Assembly (NCBI RefSeq): GCF_002127545.1
Contig: NZ_MUBK01000004.1
Span: 1 to 64,000, forward strand
From: Xenorhabdus beddingii
Lineage (GTDB): Bacteria; Pseudomonadota; Gammaproteobacteria; Enterobacterales; Enterobacteriaceae
Direction: 5' to 3'
DNA: 64,000 bases
The position numbers and the translations under genes are program-made. The notes below the pieces were generated by a model, which worked only from the letters and a program-made list of their open reading frames with translations, was not told where the DNA came from and ran no database searches. Every line of letters begins with the position of its first letter. Position 1 is the stretch's first letter. Below are positions 63,877 through 64,000 of this stretch, piece after piece.

Positions 63877-64000
63877 AGGAAACCTCCTACAATAGCATGT
63901 TGAGCTGCAAGTGATAAAAACCTACTTACGCAGCAAATTGTTATAGCTGGATTTTAAATCAAAAGGGCTTTCGGCAGCATAATCACGGTGATCTCGTTTT

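Noticed and set aside
1-64000. tRNA or rRNA genes
   Set aside because: No cloverleaf with T-loop consensus (GGTTCGAATC-like) or rRNA segments were noticed by eye; a scan with a tRNA finder would settle this.

Overview
The window comes from an enterobacterium of the Xenorhabdus/Photorhabdus type (Morganellaceae), most likely Xenorhabdus. The basis is a complete peritrichous flagellar gene set in enterobacterial order, a PutA/PutP pair very close to the E. coli proteins, a large NRPS with dual-type condensation domains typical of these insect pathogens, and several small toxin- or effector-like genes. This is inferred from remembered protein families; no search was run.

Layout. 1-7.2 kb is a decayed accessory region. 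It holds a small membrane protein, a broken phage holin-lysin pair followed by an intact Acb2/Tad1-like phage gene with a structured leader, an unknown membrane protein, a GH95 alpha-L-fucosidase carrying two inserted discoidin-like modules and flanked by IS630-type transposase fragments in opposite orientations, and the C-terminal part of a restriction-nuclease-like gene. 7.2-13.3 kb is the divergent proline catabolism pair putP (-) and putA (+), with GTTGCA motifs between them.

13.5-31.2 kb is the fli locus: fliZ, fliA and fliC on the minus strand, fliDST on the plus strand, fliE on the minus strand, and fliFGHI-JK-LMNOPQR on the plus strand. Clear sigma-28 promoters precede fliC and fliD. 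31.2-49.8 kb is an accessory block between fliR and flgL. It contains an 11.9-kb NRPS (C-A-T, C/E-A-T, C-A-T, C/E-T) whose last module has no adenylation domain and which has no thioesterase. After it come a short-chain dehydrogenase, an unknown small protein, two tandem paralogues with a possible Cys-His-Asp triad and C-terminal CaaX-like tetrapeptides, an ArsR-type regulator divergent from an antibiotic-biosynthesis-monooxygenase-type protein, and a small membrane protein.

49.8-61.9 kb is the flg locus: flgL, K, J, I, H, G, F, E, D, C, B on the minus strand and flgA, flgM, flgN on the plus strand, with sigma-28 promoters before flgKL and flgMN. 61.9-64 kb carries a secreted protein of probable DUF3472 type and a YopT-like (C58) cysteine protease candidate.

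Together the fli and flg blocks encode rod, hook, filament, export apparatus, chaperones and the FliA/FlgM switch; flhDC, flhBA and the chemotaxis and motor genes are not in this window. Three observations seem most worth following. The tandem CaaX-tailed putative cysteine-protease effectors lie between two flagellar operons. The NRPS ends in an A-less module. There is also a striking abundance of short (15-19 bp) imperfect tandem duplications, in frame inside genes and unconstrained outside them, and a conserved hairpin element of about 100 bp occurs in two good copies and one weaker copy.
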